A stretch of DNA of 64,000 nucleotides from Clostridiales bacterium (GCA_018376135.1 JAHABX010000004.1:62001-126000); one strand, 5' to 3'; shown: positions 32,807 to 41,769, numbered from the stretch's first letter. Numbers and translations: made by a program. The notes: generated from the letters alone by a model not told the origin.

Positions 32807-33772
32807 TTATACACGTGCCGCGAGAAAATCCTGCACTTCCTGGCGGGACGGCATGACTCTGAGCGCTCCCTTGCGGGTAGTGATGATGGATGCTGCAGCA
32901 TTGGCAAAGGTCAGCATCTCCTTTAACTGGGCTTCGCTGAGGTTGTGGAGATCATGCTCCAGCACATAGTTCAGGATGCAGGCACAGAAGGTATCTCCCG
33001 CTCCGGTTGTCTCAATGGTATGCTCCTGAAGGAACGGTGCAGTCTCCACATAGCTATCCTTATAATATGCACGGCTTCCGTCTCTGCCCATGGATACAAG
33101 AATAAGTGGAATGGGGAATTCTTCACGGATCCTGTTCACACCCTCGGTGAAGTCCTCCTTGCCTGTCAGCCACTGGATCTCATTATCAGAAATTTTCAGA
33201 ATATCACACTGCCCAAGTCCCCAGCGTACCTGCTCTCTGGCATGCTCAAGGGAATCCCACAGAGGTTCTCTTAAATTTGGGTCAAAGCTGATGAGTGCAC
33301 CGGCTTCTCTGGCAATGGATACGGCTTTTTTGGTTGCTTCTCTGACACCTTCATGGGTCATGGAGAGAGTTCCAAAGTGGAAGAGGCGGGTATCCTTTAA
33401 CAGCTCTTCCTTCAGCTCAGCAGCCTGAAGCATCATATCCGCACCTGGATTGCGGTAGAAGGAGAAATCACGGTCACCGTCTTCAAAGGTGTGTACCAGT
33501 GCAAGGGTGGTGTGTACCTGATCATCCAGCATCAGATTTTCCGTACCGATTCCAAGCGACTCCAGAGATTTCTTCAGGGTCAGTCCAAACTGATCATTGC
33601 CAACCTTGCCGATAAAGGACGTTTTTTTCCCCAGGTTGTTCAGCATAGAGAGAACGTTACAGGGAGCGCCGCCGGGATTTGCCTCGAACAGTCCGTTTCC
33701 CTGCTCGCTCAGTCCGTTCTGTGTAAAATCAATCAATAACTCGCCTAAAGCGATCACATCATATGTTTTCAT
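32807..33772 (-). CDS. scrK: Fructokinase (PfkB family)
   Basis: A 321-residue PfkB-type sugar kinase: DVIALGELLIDFTQNGLSEQ, NPGGAPCNVLSMLNNLGKKT (GG switch), FSFYRNPGADMML and the C-terminal ETTGAGDTFCACIL with the catalytic aspartate and anion hole. These match fructokinases that make fructose 6-phosphate. An ATG at 33772 follows a CGGAGG site. No sucrose hydrolase or transporter is adjacent; the small coiled-coil gene follows. Confidence 0.88.
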   Translation of the reverse strand: MKTYDVIALGELLIDFTQNGLSEQGNGLFEANPGGAPCNVLSMLNNLGKKTSFIGKVGNDQFGLTLKKSLESLGIGTENLMLDDQVHTTLALVHTFEDGDRDFSFYRNPGADMMLQAAELKEELLKDTRLFHFGTLSMTHEGVREATKKAVSIAREAGALISFDPNLREPLWDSLEHAREQVRWGLGQCDILKISDNEIQWLTGKEDFTEGVNRIREEFPIPLILVSMGRDGSRAYYKDSYVETAPFLQEHTIETTGAGDTFCACILNYVLEHDLHNLSEAQLKEMLTFANAAASIITTRKGALRVMPSRQEVQDFLAARV

Positions 33773-34140
33773 GGAAATGCCTCCGATTGTTTGATATCTC
33801 TATTGTACAAAAAATGTTCGGAAAAGAAAAGAGGGTATTTTGAAGAGGAAAATAACCGGGTATTATTATATAGTCATTTCCTTGTATAAGTTATACAAAA
33901 ATTGTAAACAAATTGTAAAGACAGATGTTTTTCTGTTGAAACTGTTATATAATCACTTTACAGCAAATCGCTGTATCCGGAGATCTCCAATTTCCACTCT
34001 TAAAAAATAATAAAACTCAAAAATATATGCGAAAAGTTTTTAAGGCTTTTACTTTGCGCTGATGTATGCTAAAATAGAGATAAGTAGAAGCCCTTATTTC
34101 CCATACATTTTTGAAGCGGTATAGCAGGAAAGGGATTCAA
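33773..34140 (+). other. Long AT-rich intergenic region with promoters
   Basis: 368 bases between divergent scrK and the Rpn-type gene. On the plus strand TTTTAC (34047-34052), 17 bases and TAAAAT (34070-34075) form a fair promoter for the Rpn gene. A TATAAT at 33948-33953 lacks a good -35. On the minus strand TACAAT lies about 30 bases before the scrK start. I see no other gene, repeat or RNA. Confidence 0.45.
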
Positions 34141-35088
34141 ATGAAAAAGACGAATAATGATTTTATTATGCTGCCTACTGTAGACTTTTGTTTTAAAGAA
34201 CTGATGAATAACCCAAAGATCCGCAAGGGGTTCTGTGCAGCCATTATGGGATTTTCTCCGGAAGAGATTCAGGATACGCAGCTTATGCCAACAGAGCTTT
34301 CGCGAAGTACCTCAGAAGAGAAGTTCGGAATTTTGGATGTCCTTCTGACTTTGACAGATGGAACGAGAATCAATATGGAGATGCAGGTGAAGTATTTTGC
34401 ATACTGGAATGAACGTGTACTTTTTTATCTGAGCAAGATATTCTCCGGTCAGATCAGGTCCGGAGAGGAATATGATCAGCTGCAGAAATGTATTCATGTA
34501 AGTATTCTGGATTTTATCCTCTTCCCAGATGATGAAAAGTGTTATCGGAAGGTTCATTTCAGGGATGACAGTTTTGGAGAGCTGTACAGCGATAAGATGG
34601 AGATTCAGATTCTGGAGTTGAAAAAGCTGCCGAAGGAGATTCAAAGCGGTGAGGATATCATCAGCTGGATGCGGTTTTTCAGTGGCAGAAATAAGGAGGA
34701 ACTGGCGAGTATGGCGAAGGAAAATGAATATCTGGAAGAGGCATATGAGAATCTGGTGGTTCTGAGTGCTGATGAGAAGAAACGACTGGAATACGAAGCA
34801 AGAGAAAAGGCAATACGGGATCATAACTGGATGATGAAATGTATGAGACAGGAGGGATTAGAAGCCGGCAGACGTGAAGGATTGAGGATTGGCATTGAAC
34901 AAGGAATCGAACAAGGCATTGAACAAGGAATCGAACAAGGAATCGAACAAGGGATTGAACAAGGTGAAGAACGCTTTATAAAGTTAATTCTCAGGCTTAT
35001 GGAAGCCGGACAGGACGAGCTGATTGCAAAGGCAGCCCTGGATCCGGAATTGAGACAGAATTTATTGAAAGAATATGGAATTATATAG
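34141..35088 (+). CDS. Rpn-type PD-(D/E)XK nuclease family protein (putative transposase-like)
   Basis: A 315-residue protein of the group annotated as Rpn recombination-promoting nuclease or PD-(D/E)XK transposase. PTVDFCFKELMNNPKIRKGF is the usual start; the nuclease core has the aspartate in FGILDVLLTLTDGTRINMEM and the partner residues EMQ. The C-terminal part is charged and helical, with a six-unit GIEQ repeat (residues 251-274) just before a short terminal domain (LILRLMEAGQDELIAKAALD). Such proteins are multi-copy in gut Firmicutes; some relatives act in recombination. The ATG at 34141 is chosen over 34111 because of the AAAGGG before it. Confidence 0.8.
   Translation: MKKTNNDFIMLPTVDFCFKELMNNPKIRKGFCAAIMGFSPEEIQDTQLMPTELSRSTSEEKFGILDVLLTLTDGTRINMEMQVKYFAYWNERVLFYLSKIFSGQIRSGEEYDQLQKCIHVSILDFILFPDDEKCYRKVHFRDDSFGELYSDKMEIQILELKKLPKEIQSGEDIISWMRFFSGRNKEELASMAKENEYLEEAYENLVVLSADEKKRLEYEAREKAIRDHNWMMKCMRQEGLEAGRREGLRIGIEQGIEQGIEQGIEQGIEQGIEQGEERFIKLILRLMEAGQDELIAKAALDPELRQNLLKEYGII
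34891..34962 (+). repeat. 12-base tandem repeat coding GIEQ
   Basis: Six copies of GG(A/C/G)AT(T/C)GAACAA, all in frame, giving (GIEQ)6. Copy number changes would alter length by four residues and keep the frame. Confidence 0.9.
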
Positions 35089-35232
35089 GAGGCGTGCGGC
35101 AGTATATAACAGAGACAGCGGTTGTGGCATGGAGCTGTGCACCACATTCATAAAGCAGGTTTCAATTCCAGTTTATATTTAATTCATTTATCAGGAGTAC
35201 ATATATGGTAAATAGTAAAGGAGTGTGGATAT

Positions 35233-37068
35233 ATGCAGCAGGTAAAGCGACCGAAAAAGCCTTTGATATTTTATTATTGTATTGTACTTCTGATTATGAT
35301 ATTTTTGAACACCATTGTTTTTCCGGAGTTCATGAAACAGCAGATCAGGGAAGTGGATTATGGCACATTTCTGACCATGGTGGAGGAACAGAAGGTCGGA
35401 ACGGTGCAGGTAGAGGAAGACTATATTTATTTTACAGATAAGGAGGAGAAACCGACCCTCTATGGGACGGTAGCCTTTAACGATCCCATGCTGGTGGATC
35501 GACTGTATGAATCGGGATGTGAGTTCGGTGAAGTAAAGGTAAAAGAGATGTCGCCTCTTCTGAGCGGAATCTTGTCCATTGTGGTTCCGATGATTATTTT
35601 CCTGATAATCGGACAGCTTTTGTCCCGCAGCCTGATGAAGAAAATGGGCGGCGGCATGGGTAATGCCATGTCCTTTGGAAAGAGCAATGCCAAAATATAT
35701 GTGGCAAGCGAGACCGGCATCAAGTTTCGGGATGTGGCAGGTGAGGATGAAGCGAAGGATGCCCTCCAGGAGATCGTGGATTTTCTTCATAGCCCGGGAA
35801 AATATCAGGAGATTGGGGCAAAGATGCCCAAGGGAGCATTGCTGGTGGGACCGCCCGGAACTGGTAAAACTTTGCTGGCAAAGGCAGTAGCAGGAGAGGC
35901 AGAGGTTCCGTTCTTCTCCATTTCCGGTTCTGAATTTGTAGAGATGTTTGTGGGAATGGGCGCAGCGAAGGTGCGTGATCTGTTCAAGCAGGCAAATGAA
36001 AAGGCGCCCTGTATTGTATTTATCGATGAGATCGATACGATCGGCAAGAAGCGTGACGGAGGCGGCATTGGCGGAAATGATGAGCGGGAACAGACGCTGA
36101 ATCAGCTCCTGACAGAGATGGATGGATTTGACGGGTCCAAGGGTGTGGTGATACTGGCGGCAACCAACCGTCCGGAAACACTGGATCCGGCGCTTTTAAG
36201 ACCGGGACGCTTTGACCGGAGGATTCCGGTGGAGCTGCCGGATCTTGCCGGAAGAGAGGCGATCCTGAAGGTCCATGCCCAAAAGGTGAAGCTGGGAGAC
36301 GACATTGATTTCAATGCCATTGCCAGAGCGGCTGCAGGTGCTTCCGGTGCAGAGCTTGCCAACATGATCAATGAGGCGGCGCTCCGGGCAGTCAGAAACG
36401 GCAGAGCATATGTGATCCAGGAGGATATGGAAGAGAGTATCGAGGTGGTTATTGCCGGGTATCAGAAGAAAAATGCAGTTCTGTCCGATAAGGAGAAGAT
36501 GATCGTGGCATATCATGAGATCGGTCATGCACTGGTGGCGGCGCTTCAGACGCACTCGGCTCCGGTGACCAAGATTACGATCATTCCCAGAACCTCCGGC
36601 GCACTTGGGTATACCATGCAGGTAGAGGCACAGGAACAGCATCTTCTGAGCAGAGAGGAGCTGGAGAATAAGATCGCTACTTATGCAGGAGGACGAGCTG
36701 CGGAGGCACTGGTATTTGGTTCCATCACTACCGGAGCATCCAATGATATTGAGCAGATGACCAGGATTGGCAGGGCAATGATCACCCGTTACGGCATGAG
36801 TGACGAGTTTGGTATGATGGCGCTGGAAACCATGAATAATCAGTATCTGGGCGGAGATGCTTCCCTTGCCTGTGCGGCAGAGACAGCCGCAGTGGTGGAC
36901 GAGAAGGTGAATGGTCTTCTGAAAGCCCAGTATGAGAAAGCCTTTGGCCTTCTGAAGGGCCATACAGCAAAGCTTCATGAGCTGGCAAAATACCTGTATG
37001 AGAAAGAGACCATTACAGGGGATGAGTTTATGGAGATCCTTCAAAAAGAGCCTGAAATGGCTGAATAA
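35233..37068 (+). CDS. ftsH: FtsH-type membrane AAA+ zinc metalloprotease
   Basis: A 611-residue protease. Two membrane helices (about 11-30 and 111-130) flank a small extracytoplasmic domain. The AAA domain has Walker A GPPGTGKT (206-213), Walker B IVFIDEID and the second-region-of-homology TNRPETLDPALLRPGRFDRR. The protease domain has HEIGH (428-432) where most FtsH have HEAGH; both zinc histidines and the glutamate remain. It degrades membrane and misfolded proteins. An AAAGGAG site precedes the ATG at 35233. The HEIGH variant and the lone position (not near hpt/tilS) suggest a second, divergent FtsH copy. Confidence 0.9.
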   Translation: MQQVKRPKKPLIFYYCIVLLIMIFLNTIVFPEFMKQQIREVDYGTFLTMVEEQKVGTVQVEEDYIYFTDKEEKPTLYGTVAFNDPMLVDRLYESGCEFGEVKVKEMSPLLSGILSIVVPMIIFLIIGQLLSRSLMKKMGGGMGNAMSFGKSNAKIYVASETGIKFRDVAGEDEAKDALQEIVDFLHSPGKYQEIGAKMPKGALLVGPPGTGKTLLAKAVAGEAEVPFFSISGSEFVEMFVGMGAAKVRDLFKQANEKAPCIVFIDEIDTIGKKRDGGGIGGNDEREQTLNQLLTEMDGFDGSKGVVILAATNRPETLDPALLRPGRFDRRIPVELPDLAGREAILKVHAQKVKLGDDIDFNAIARAAAGASGAELANMINEAALRAVRNGRAYVIQEDMEESIEVVIAGYQKKNAVLSDKEKMIVAYHEIGHALVAALQTHSAPVTKITIIPRTSGALGYTMQVEAQEQHLLSREELENKIATYAGGRAAEALVFGSITTGASNDIEQMTRIGRAMITRYGMSDEFGMMALETMNNQYLGGDASLACAAETAAVVDEKVNGLLKAQYEKAFGLLKGHTAKLHELAKYLYEKETITGDEFMEILQKEPEMAE

Positions 37069-37092
37069 ATTCAGTGGAATAAAGATATGTGT

Positions 37093-37125
37093 GAACAGCA
37101 GCTTCTTTTTTAGAAGCTGCTGTTC
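37093..37125. terminator. Hairpin between ftsH and the araC-type gene
   Basis: GAACAGCAGCTTC and GAAGCTGCTGTTC form a perfect 13-base-pair stem with a TTTTTTA loop. There is no clear T-run after it on the plus strand, so it may stabilise 3' ends or terminate weakly for both convergent genes. Confidence 0.55.
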
Positions 37126-37138
37126 GTATGTGCTGGAT

Positions 37139-38095
37139 TCAGGGAACGGTTGAAATCGAAGAGGTTTTTATATGTTCTTCCTGCAGTGCTGTCTTTTTAT
37201 GTTTGAGCCTGTACTGCAGGGGTGTACAGTGCTGAAATTCGCGAAAGGTTCTGGCAAAATAACTCATTTCCTGAAACCCACAGACAGTTCCGATCTGCAG
37301 GATCTTTAAGTCTGTGGAAGCTAATAATTCGGCTGCTCTTTGGATGCGGTACTGCTTTAAATACTGGATCGGAGTAGTTTTTACAATGTTTTTGAAGCAG
37401 CGAATACATTCGCTTTTACTGATGGATGCGCTTTGCGCAATTTCATCCAATGTCAGTTCTTCGGAAAAATGTTCCTGCATATACTTCAGCATTTGTTTCA
37501 TCCGTTCGTTGTTCCGTATGGTTTTATCTGACAGAACAGATCTGTATGGGGGAATGTGAGGGAAAATGTCAAGAATCATACGGGAAAGTAAGTCTCTCAT
37601 TACAAATTCATAGCCGAATGCTTCTGCCTCTGCGGCATTCCAGGCCTCTGCAATACATTTGACGGCATCTGTACCCCAGGTTTGGTCATCGGATAGAACC
37701 AATACGTCCAGAGAAGGGTTTTCGATGATGGATAAAAGGTATTTCTGCCAGAAAATGCTGTCTATACTTCCGCCTGTTAATCTGGGGTGAAATACAATTG
37801 AACGAAGCCTGCATCCATTTTCTCCAATGACGCAGGCACTGTGGAGCATTCCGGAATTGATGAAAAATCCACTGCCTGCCGATGCCTCCACCTGTGTTGC
37901 TCCAACAGACAGGGATACAGTTCCTTCGAGTATGATCACTGCTTCAAATTCGTCATGCCAATGCCATGAGACGGGTTTGGATGCCAGATTCGTCTCATAG
38001 CAGGCAGCCGGGAGCAGAGCGGTACCATGTACTGCCAGCTCTTCGCCGTTTGAGTTTGTCTTAATATCACAATCCTGAAAAATCATGGGCTTCAA
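37139..38095 (-). CDS. AraC family transcriptional regulator
   Basis: A 318-residue regulator with an N-terminal cupin domain (SWHWHDEFEAVIILEGTVSL, the H-W-H-D-E-F core) and a C-terminal AraC double helix-turn-helix (LTLDEIAQSASISKSECIRC, KTTPIQYLKQYRIQRAAELL, IGTVCGFQEMSYFARTFREF). The cupin suggests a small-molecule ligand, often a sugar. Divergent from an MFS transporter with a 97-base gap, so it likely controls that transporter. Confidence 0.88.
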   Translation of the reverse strand: MKPMIFQDCDIKTNSNGEELAVHGTALLPAACYETNLASKPVSWHWHDEFEAVIILEGTVSLSVGATQVEASAGSGFFINSGMLHSACVIGENGCRLRSIVFHPRLTGGSIDSIFWQKYLLSIIENPSLDVLVLSDDQTWGTDAVKCIAEAWNAAEAEAFGYEFVMRDLLSRMILDIFPHIPPYRSVLSDKTIRNNERMKQMLKYMQEHFSEELTLDEIAQSASISKSECIRCFKNIVKTTPIQYLKQYRIQRAAELLASTDLKILQIGTVCGFQEMSYFARTFREFQHCTPLQYRLKHKKTALQEEHIKTSSISTVP

Positions 38096-38136
38096 CTCCT
38101 GGAAATTTTATACTATAAATCCGGGCATTTTCTCTA

Positions 38137-38164
38137 CTGACAAATGTTTGCCTGACGATATAAT
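38137..38164 (+). promoter_or_regulatory. Promoter of the MFS transporter gene
   Basis: CTGACA (38137-38142), 16 bases, TATAAT (38159-38164). The similar stretches ATTTTATACTATAAAT (about 38107-38120) and ATTTTACTATAAAT (about 38163-38176) form a direct repeat around it, which may be AraC-type binding sites. Confidence 0.6.
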
Positions 38165-38192
38165 TTTACTATAAATACAGGAGGAGTACAAT

Positions 38193-39353
38193 ATGGTATC
38201 GTTATTGTTAGTTGTGATTTATATGGCTTTTATCAGTCTGGGGCTGCCGGATTCTCTCTTGGGAGCAGCGTGGCCGTCTATATATGCAGAATTTCAGGTG
38301 CCTGTATCATATGCAGGAATGATCTCTATGATTATTGCTGTTGGTACGGTACTGTCCAGCCTGCAGAGCGACCGTTTGACGAAGCTTCTGGGGGCGGGAA
38401 AGGTGACGGTTATCAGTGTGGCAATGACTGCGGTGGCTTTGCTTGGGTTTTCTGTCAGTGATTCCTTCCTGCAGCTTTGTCTGTGGGCGATCCCCTATGG
38501 TCTGGGCGCCGGAAGTGTGGATGCGGCACTTAACAATTATGTGGCGCTTCACTATGCCAGCCGTCATATGAACTGGCTCCATTGTATGTGGGGAGCAGGT
38601 GCCTCACTGGGACCTTATGTTATGGGATATGCACTTACAGGCGGACAGAGCTGGAATATGGGCTACCGCTATATTGCCGTTCTTCAAATGCTGCTTACGG
38701 TTATTCTGGTTTTGAGTCTTCCGCTTTGGAAAAACAGAAGATGCAGTGTACAGGAAGAAGGAGATGGAGGAAAGGGAATCCTTACGCTCCCGGAAATTAT
38801 GAATATACCAGGTGCAAAAGAAGTCATGATAACTTTTTTCTGTTATTGTGCGCTGGAACAGACCACAGGTCTTTGGGCAGTCAGTTATCTGGTCCTTTAT
38901 AACAGCCTGACAGCAGAGGAGGCAGCCGGCTGTGCCGGTGCATTTTTCATCGGAATTACGATTGGAAGGGCAGTCAGCGGTTTTGTTTCCATGAAGCTGA
39001 ACGATGCGCAGATGACACGTCTGGGGCAGATGTTCATCGCTTTCGGGATACTGGTGTTGTTTCTGCCGTTTGGAACCCTGTCTTCTCTGACAGGGCTGGT
39101 ATTGATCGGTCTGGGGTGCGCACCGGTTTATCCGAGCCTGATCCATGCGGCACCGGAACGTTTTGGCGCAGAAAGGTCACAGGCTGTAATCGGAGTACAG
39201 ATGGCATCCGCTTATGTGGGAACCTGTCTCATGCCCCCGCTGTTTGGTGTGATGGCTCAGCACATCAGCGTTGTGCTGTTCCCCTTATTTTTGCTGTTTA
39301 TTTTGATTTTAATGGTGATCATGCATGAGAGGCTGCTTCGCCGAACTTCCTAA
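38193..39353 (+). CDS. MFS transporter
   Basis: A 386-residue protein with 12 hydrophobic helices. The start MVSLLLVVIYMAFISLGLPD and SLLGAAWPSIYAEF is typical of the fucose/glucose-permease-like (FucP/YbjJ) branch of the major facilitator superfamily; SDRLTKLLGAGKVT is the loop 2-3 motif. Substrate is probably a sugar or a related small molecule but cannot be read from the sequence. ACAGGAGGAG precedes the ATG. It is divergent from the AraC-type regulator; its 3' end overlaps the convergent HxlR gene by 4 bases. Confidence 0.85.
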   Translation: MVSLLLVVIYMAFISLGLPDSLLGAAWPSIYAEFQVPVSYAGMISMIIAVGTVLSSLQSDRLTKLLGAGKVTVISVAMTAVALLGFSVSDSFLQLCLWAIPYGLGAGSVDAALNNYVALHYASRHMNWLHCMWGAGASLGPYVMGYALTGGQSWNMGYRYIAVLQMLLTVILVLSLPLWKNRRCSVQEEGDGGKGILTLPEIMNIPGAKEVMITFFCYCALEQTTGLWAVSYLVLYNSLTAEEAAGCAGAFFIGITIGRAVSGFVSMKLNDAQMTRLGQMFIAFGILVLFLPFGTLSSLTGLVLIGLGCAPVYPSLIHAAPERFGAERSQAVIGVQMASAYVGTCLMPPLFGVMAQHISVVLFPLFLLFILILMVIMHERLLRRTS

Positions 39354-39685
39354 CTGTTTTGTACTTTATAGTTTTTGCCCCAATTCCACATGGAATCAAG
39401 AACAGGCTGCAGACTTTGCCCTAATTCTGTTAAGGTGTATTCCACTCGCGGTGGTACTTCGGCATATACGGTACGGGTCGGCAGACCGCTGTCTTCCATT
39501 GCCCGAAGCTGTGTTGTTAACACTTTTGGTGATACATTTCCAATCGATTTTTTCAGTTCTCCGAATCGTTTTGTACCCGGCAGCAGGTCACGCAGAATCA
39601 GTACTTTCCATTTATCTCCGATCAAAGTCAGAGTAGTTTCTACCGGACATGCCGGTAATTCTTTCTTTTTTGTTTGTTCTGACAT
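39350..39685 (-). CDS. HxlR family transcriptional regulator
   Basis: A 111-residue winged-helix regulator with CPVETTLTLIGDKWKVLILR, DLLPGTKRFGELKKSIGNVS, PKVLTTQLRAMEDSGL and AEVPPRVEYTLTELGQSLQP, the typical HxlR core with the conserved N-terminal cysteine often used for redox or electrophile sensing. A TTGGAGGAAT site supports the ATG at 39685. It is divergent from the flavin/Fe-S protein gene at 39881, its likely target. Confidence 0.9.
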   Translation of the reverse strand: MSEQTKKKELPACPVETTLTLIGDKWKVLILRDLLPGTKRFGELKKSIGNVSPKVLTTQLRAMEDSGLPTRTVYAEVPPRVEYTLTELGQSLQPVLDSMWNWGKNYKVQNS

Positions 39686-39880
39686 TTTATATTCCTCCAA
39701 TAATCCATTGGTTTCGTTTGGGTAACTACAGCACTTTATTGTGCCTGCTTTACAATTGTTCCTTAGGGGCGTATTCTGTCACTGAACTCAAAAAGTATCA
39801 AGGAGAGAAAACAGGCTGTGTTCAGATATTGACGGGAATAAAATCAGGTCGTAAGACCGTAATTATTAGGAGGAATGTAT

Positions 39881-40441
39881 ATGGACGCACAAACTTGTTT
39901 GAAAAAACTCGGCTTCGTTGGTGTACTGTCCTTTGCAACTGTAGACACAAAAGGAAATCCAAAGGTGCAGATCCTCGGTTACACAAGGTATAAGGAAATG
40001 ATTCGTCTGACTGGCAGAGCGAAACCGGTGCATACAAATGAACAGGAAAAGTGGCGGGATATCATATTTGACGATCAGCCCTATCTTGCGAATGTATATC
40101 CCGGCAATACCCGAAATATTGGTATTATATTTGAAGTGAAAGATATGGAGATAGAATATTTTAATCTCGGGGTAAATCCAATTTTCAGGGAAAGCTATGT
40201 GATTGGTAACATAGAGATTACAGAAAAGGGCTATACGATTACCGAAAACTGTATCGAGTGCGGAAAATGCGTAAAGTCATGTCCGCGGAAAGCGATTGAA
40301 AAAGGAAAGCCAGGCATTATCCATCAGGAGCACTGTCTGCACTGTGGCAGCTGTTTTGAAGTATGCTCTGTACATGCAATAAGAAAGAGAGGAATTAGAC
40401 GGAGCTTCGGGAAAAAGGAATTACGGATTATAAGACATTGA
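39881..40441 (+). CDS. PPOX-fold (pyridoxamine phosphate oxidase-like) protein with two 4Fe-4S motifs, probably deleted internally
   Basis: A 186-residue protein. The N-terminal split-barrel flavin-binding part (FVGVLSFATVDTKGNPKVQI, then LGYTRYKEMIRLTGRAKPVH and PYLANVYPGNTRNIGIIFEV) is followed by a ferredoxin tail with CIECGKCVKSCP and CLHCGSCFEVC. Compared with the family as I know it, about 30 residues between KGNPKVQ and ILGYTRY (the RNISAIHFE...FTARGK strand that contacts flavin) are missing without a frame shift. It may no longer bind flavin. The start at 39881 fits the TAGGAGG site better than 39875. It lies in front of the damaged macrodomain gene. Confidence 0.7.
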   Translation: MDAQTCLKKLGFVGVLSFATVDTKGNPKVQILGYTRYKEMIRLTGRAKPVHTNEQEKWRDIIFDDQPYLANVYPGNTRNIGIIFEVKDMEIEYFNLGVNPIFRESYVIGNIEITEKGYTITENCIECGKCVKSCPRKAIEKGKPGIIHQEHCLHCGSCFEVCSVHAIRKRGIRRSFGKKELRIIRH

Positions 40442-40446
40442 CGCCG

Positions 40447-40884
40447 ATGGAAGAAGGAATCTATTTGTGGAGGGGCGATATTACAACGCTGAAATGCGGT
40501 GCTGTTGTAAATGCGGCTAACAGTCAGATGCTGGGCTGTTTCTGTCCCAATCACGGTTGTCAAGACTGCGTTTTACTTGCTTCCTGCTATCGTTCCTGTC
40601 TGGAACTGGCAGAACAATACAGACTGAAAAGCATTGCGTTTTGCTGTATCTCTACCGGAGAGTTTCATTTTCCAAATCATCGGGCGGCTGAGATTGCAGT
40701 TCAGACCATAAGAGAATACAAAAAACAAACACATAGCGAAATAGATGTGATTTTCAATGTCTTTACCCTCAGTATACAAGGGCGTGTGTCCTCTTGTACA
40801 CTGAGGGTAAGGAACTCGATGATCACATCTATAACGAATTACTCTGCGCAGACTGTATTAAATAAGTTGTTGTGCCTCGTTTGA
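40447..40884 (+). pseudogene. Macrodomain protein-ADP-ribose hydrolase, internally deleted and 3' replaced
   Basis: The frame reads YLWRGDITTLKCGAVVNAAN SQMLGCFCPNHGC, a macrodomain start with the adenine- and ribose-binding NAAN, then jumps to DCVLLASCYRSCLELAEQYR, SIAFCCISTGEFHFPNHRAA and SEIDVIFNVF, the macrodomain second half. The middle (IDNAIH...catalytic loop and LHTVGP strand) is missing. After about 40762 an inverted repeat replaces the expected C-terminus. Related intact genes sit in clusters with Sir2-type ADP-ribosyltransferases; none is here. Probably non-functional. Confidence 0.65.
40764..40809. repeat. 17-base inverted repeat within the macrodomain remnant
   Basis: TACCCTCAGTATACAAG (40764-40780) and CTTGTACACTGAGGGTA (40793-40809) pair with one mismatch around a 12-base loop. 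It begins exactly where macrodomain similarity stops. No T-run follows. Confidence 0.75.
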
Positions 40885-41730
40885 GTATTTGCTTAAAAAT
40901 ACCTCATTTGCCTTTGCTAATTTGTCGTGATATTTACGATAAGACCGACTCAGTTTTTTTATTGCCGGGATAAAAACAGTATCATATCCGCTTTCGCTGT
41001 TGAATTTCCTTAGCTGTTCCTGAAGCCTGTACCCCGGAGAAGTTCTGAATTCATTGGATTGTTTTAACTGCATATACCGTTCGAGAATTTCTTTGTTCTC
41101 TGCTATGTATTTTTCTGTGTCAGAAATTGCGTCATTCATATTGGCAGATACCTTCTCGACAAAGGCTTCATCAAAATCTTTTGTGATTTCATCAAGATAT
41201 TGCTGAAGATCTGGTGGAAGTACAAAATCTACATTGTCCAAAAATTCAATGACAGTGCCAAACGCCTCTTGTTGTTCGGCACTAACAACAGGCTCATTGA
41301 GATACTGGGCAAAATGCAAACTAATATATTTACCATAGCAGCCCGGAAAGACATCTAATATCCTTTGCAAAATCATCTGACTTTTTTCAAGGACTTCAAG
41401 CTGAGCGTTTATATATTCCCAATCTTGTTTCTCTGCAAGCTGTTGAATTAATGCCTGCTTTGTTTCTTCCGCTTCGATTTCAATTCTTTTTCTTTCGGAA
41501 ATCTTGTATAAGACCTTTTGTCCTCCTCCATCCAAAACTTCTTTTATGCTTTGAACTGAAAAGCCTAATCTTCGGAGTACAGCAATCTTTTTTAATCTTT
41601 CAATATCAGCATCAGAAAAACTGCGATACCCATTATCTAATGTTTCCGGCTGAACTAACGCCTGTTCCGTATAGTATTCAATCGCCTTTTTTGTTAATCT
41701 GCACTTTTTGCAAACCTCGCTAATCAACAT
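40858..41730 (-). CDS. MerR family transcriptional regulator
   Basis: A 290-residue regulator. N-terminal MerR winged helix: LISEVCKKCRLTKKAIEYYT, EQALVQPETLDNGYRSFSDA and IERLKKIAVLRRLGFSVQSI, then a dimerisation helix (RIEIEAEETKQALIQQLAEK) and a 180-residue helical C-terminal domain that I do not recognise. The long effector part suggests sensing of a hydrophobic drug or similar. The ATG at 41730 follows GGAGGT by 7 bases; earlier TTG/ATG codons overlap that site. No clear target gene is adjacent. Confidence 0.85.
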   Translation of the reverse strand: MLISEVCKKCRLTKKAIEYYTEQALVQPETLDNGYRSFSDADIERLKKIAVLRRLGFSVQSIKEVLDGGGQKVLYKISERKRIEIEAEETKQALIQQLAEKQDWEYINAQLEVLEKSQMILQRILDVFPGCYGKYISLHFAQYLNEPVVSAEQQEAFGTVIEFLDNVDFVLPPDLQQYLDEITKDFDEAFVEKVSANMNDAISDTEKYIAENKEILERYMQLKQSNEFRTSPGYRLQEQLRKFNSESGYDTVFIPAIKKLSRSYRKYHDKLAKANEVFLSKYSNEAQQLI

Positions 41731-41769
41731 ATTCATTACCTCCAATTACATCATAAGCCGTCACCCAAG

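Noticed and set aside
34891..34962. CRISPR-like repeat
   Set aside because: Twelve-base units without spacers inside a coding frame; a protein repeat, not CRISPR.
35205..35441. 78-codon frame starting before ftsH in another frame
   Set aside because: It has a GGAG site, but almost all of it overlaps the ftsH coding region and the protein looks random; at most a leader.
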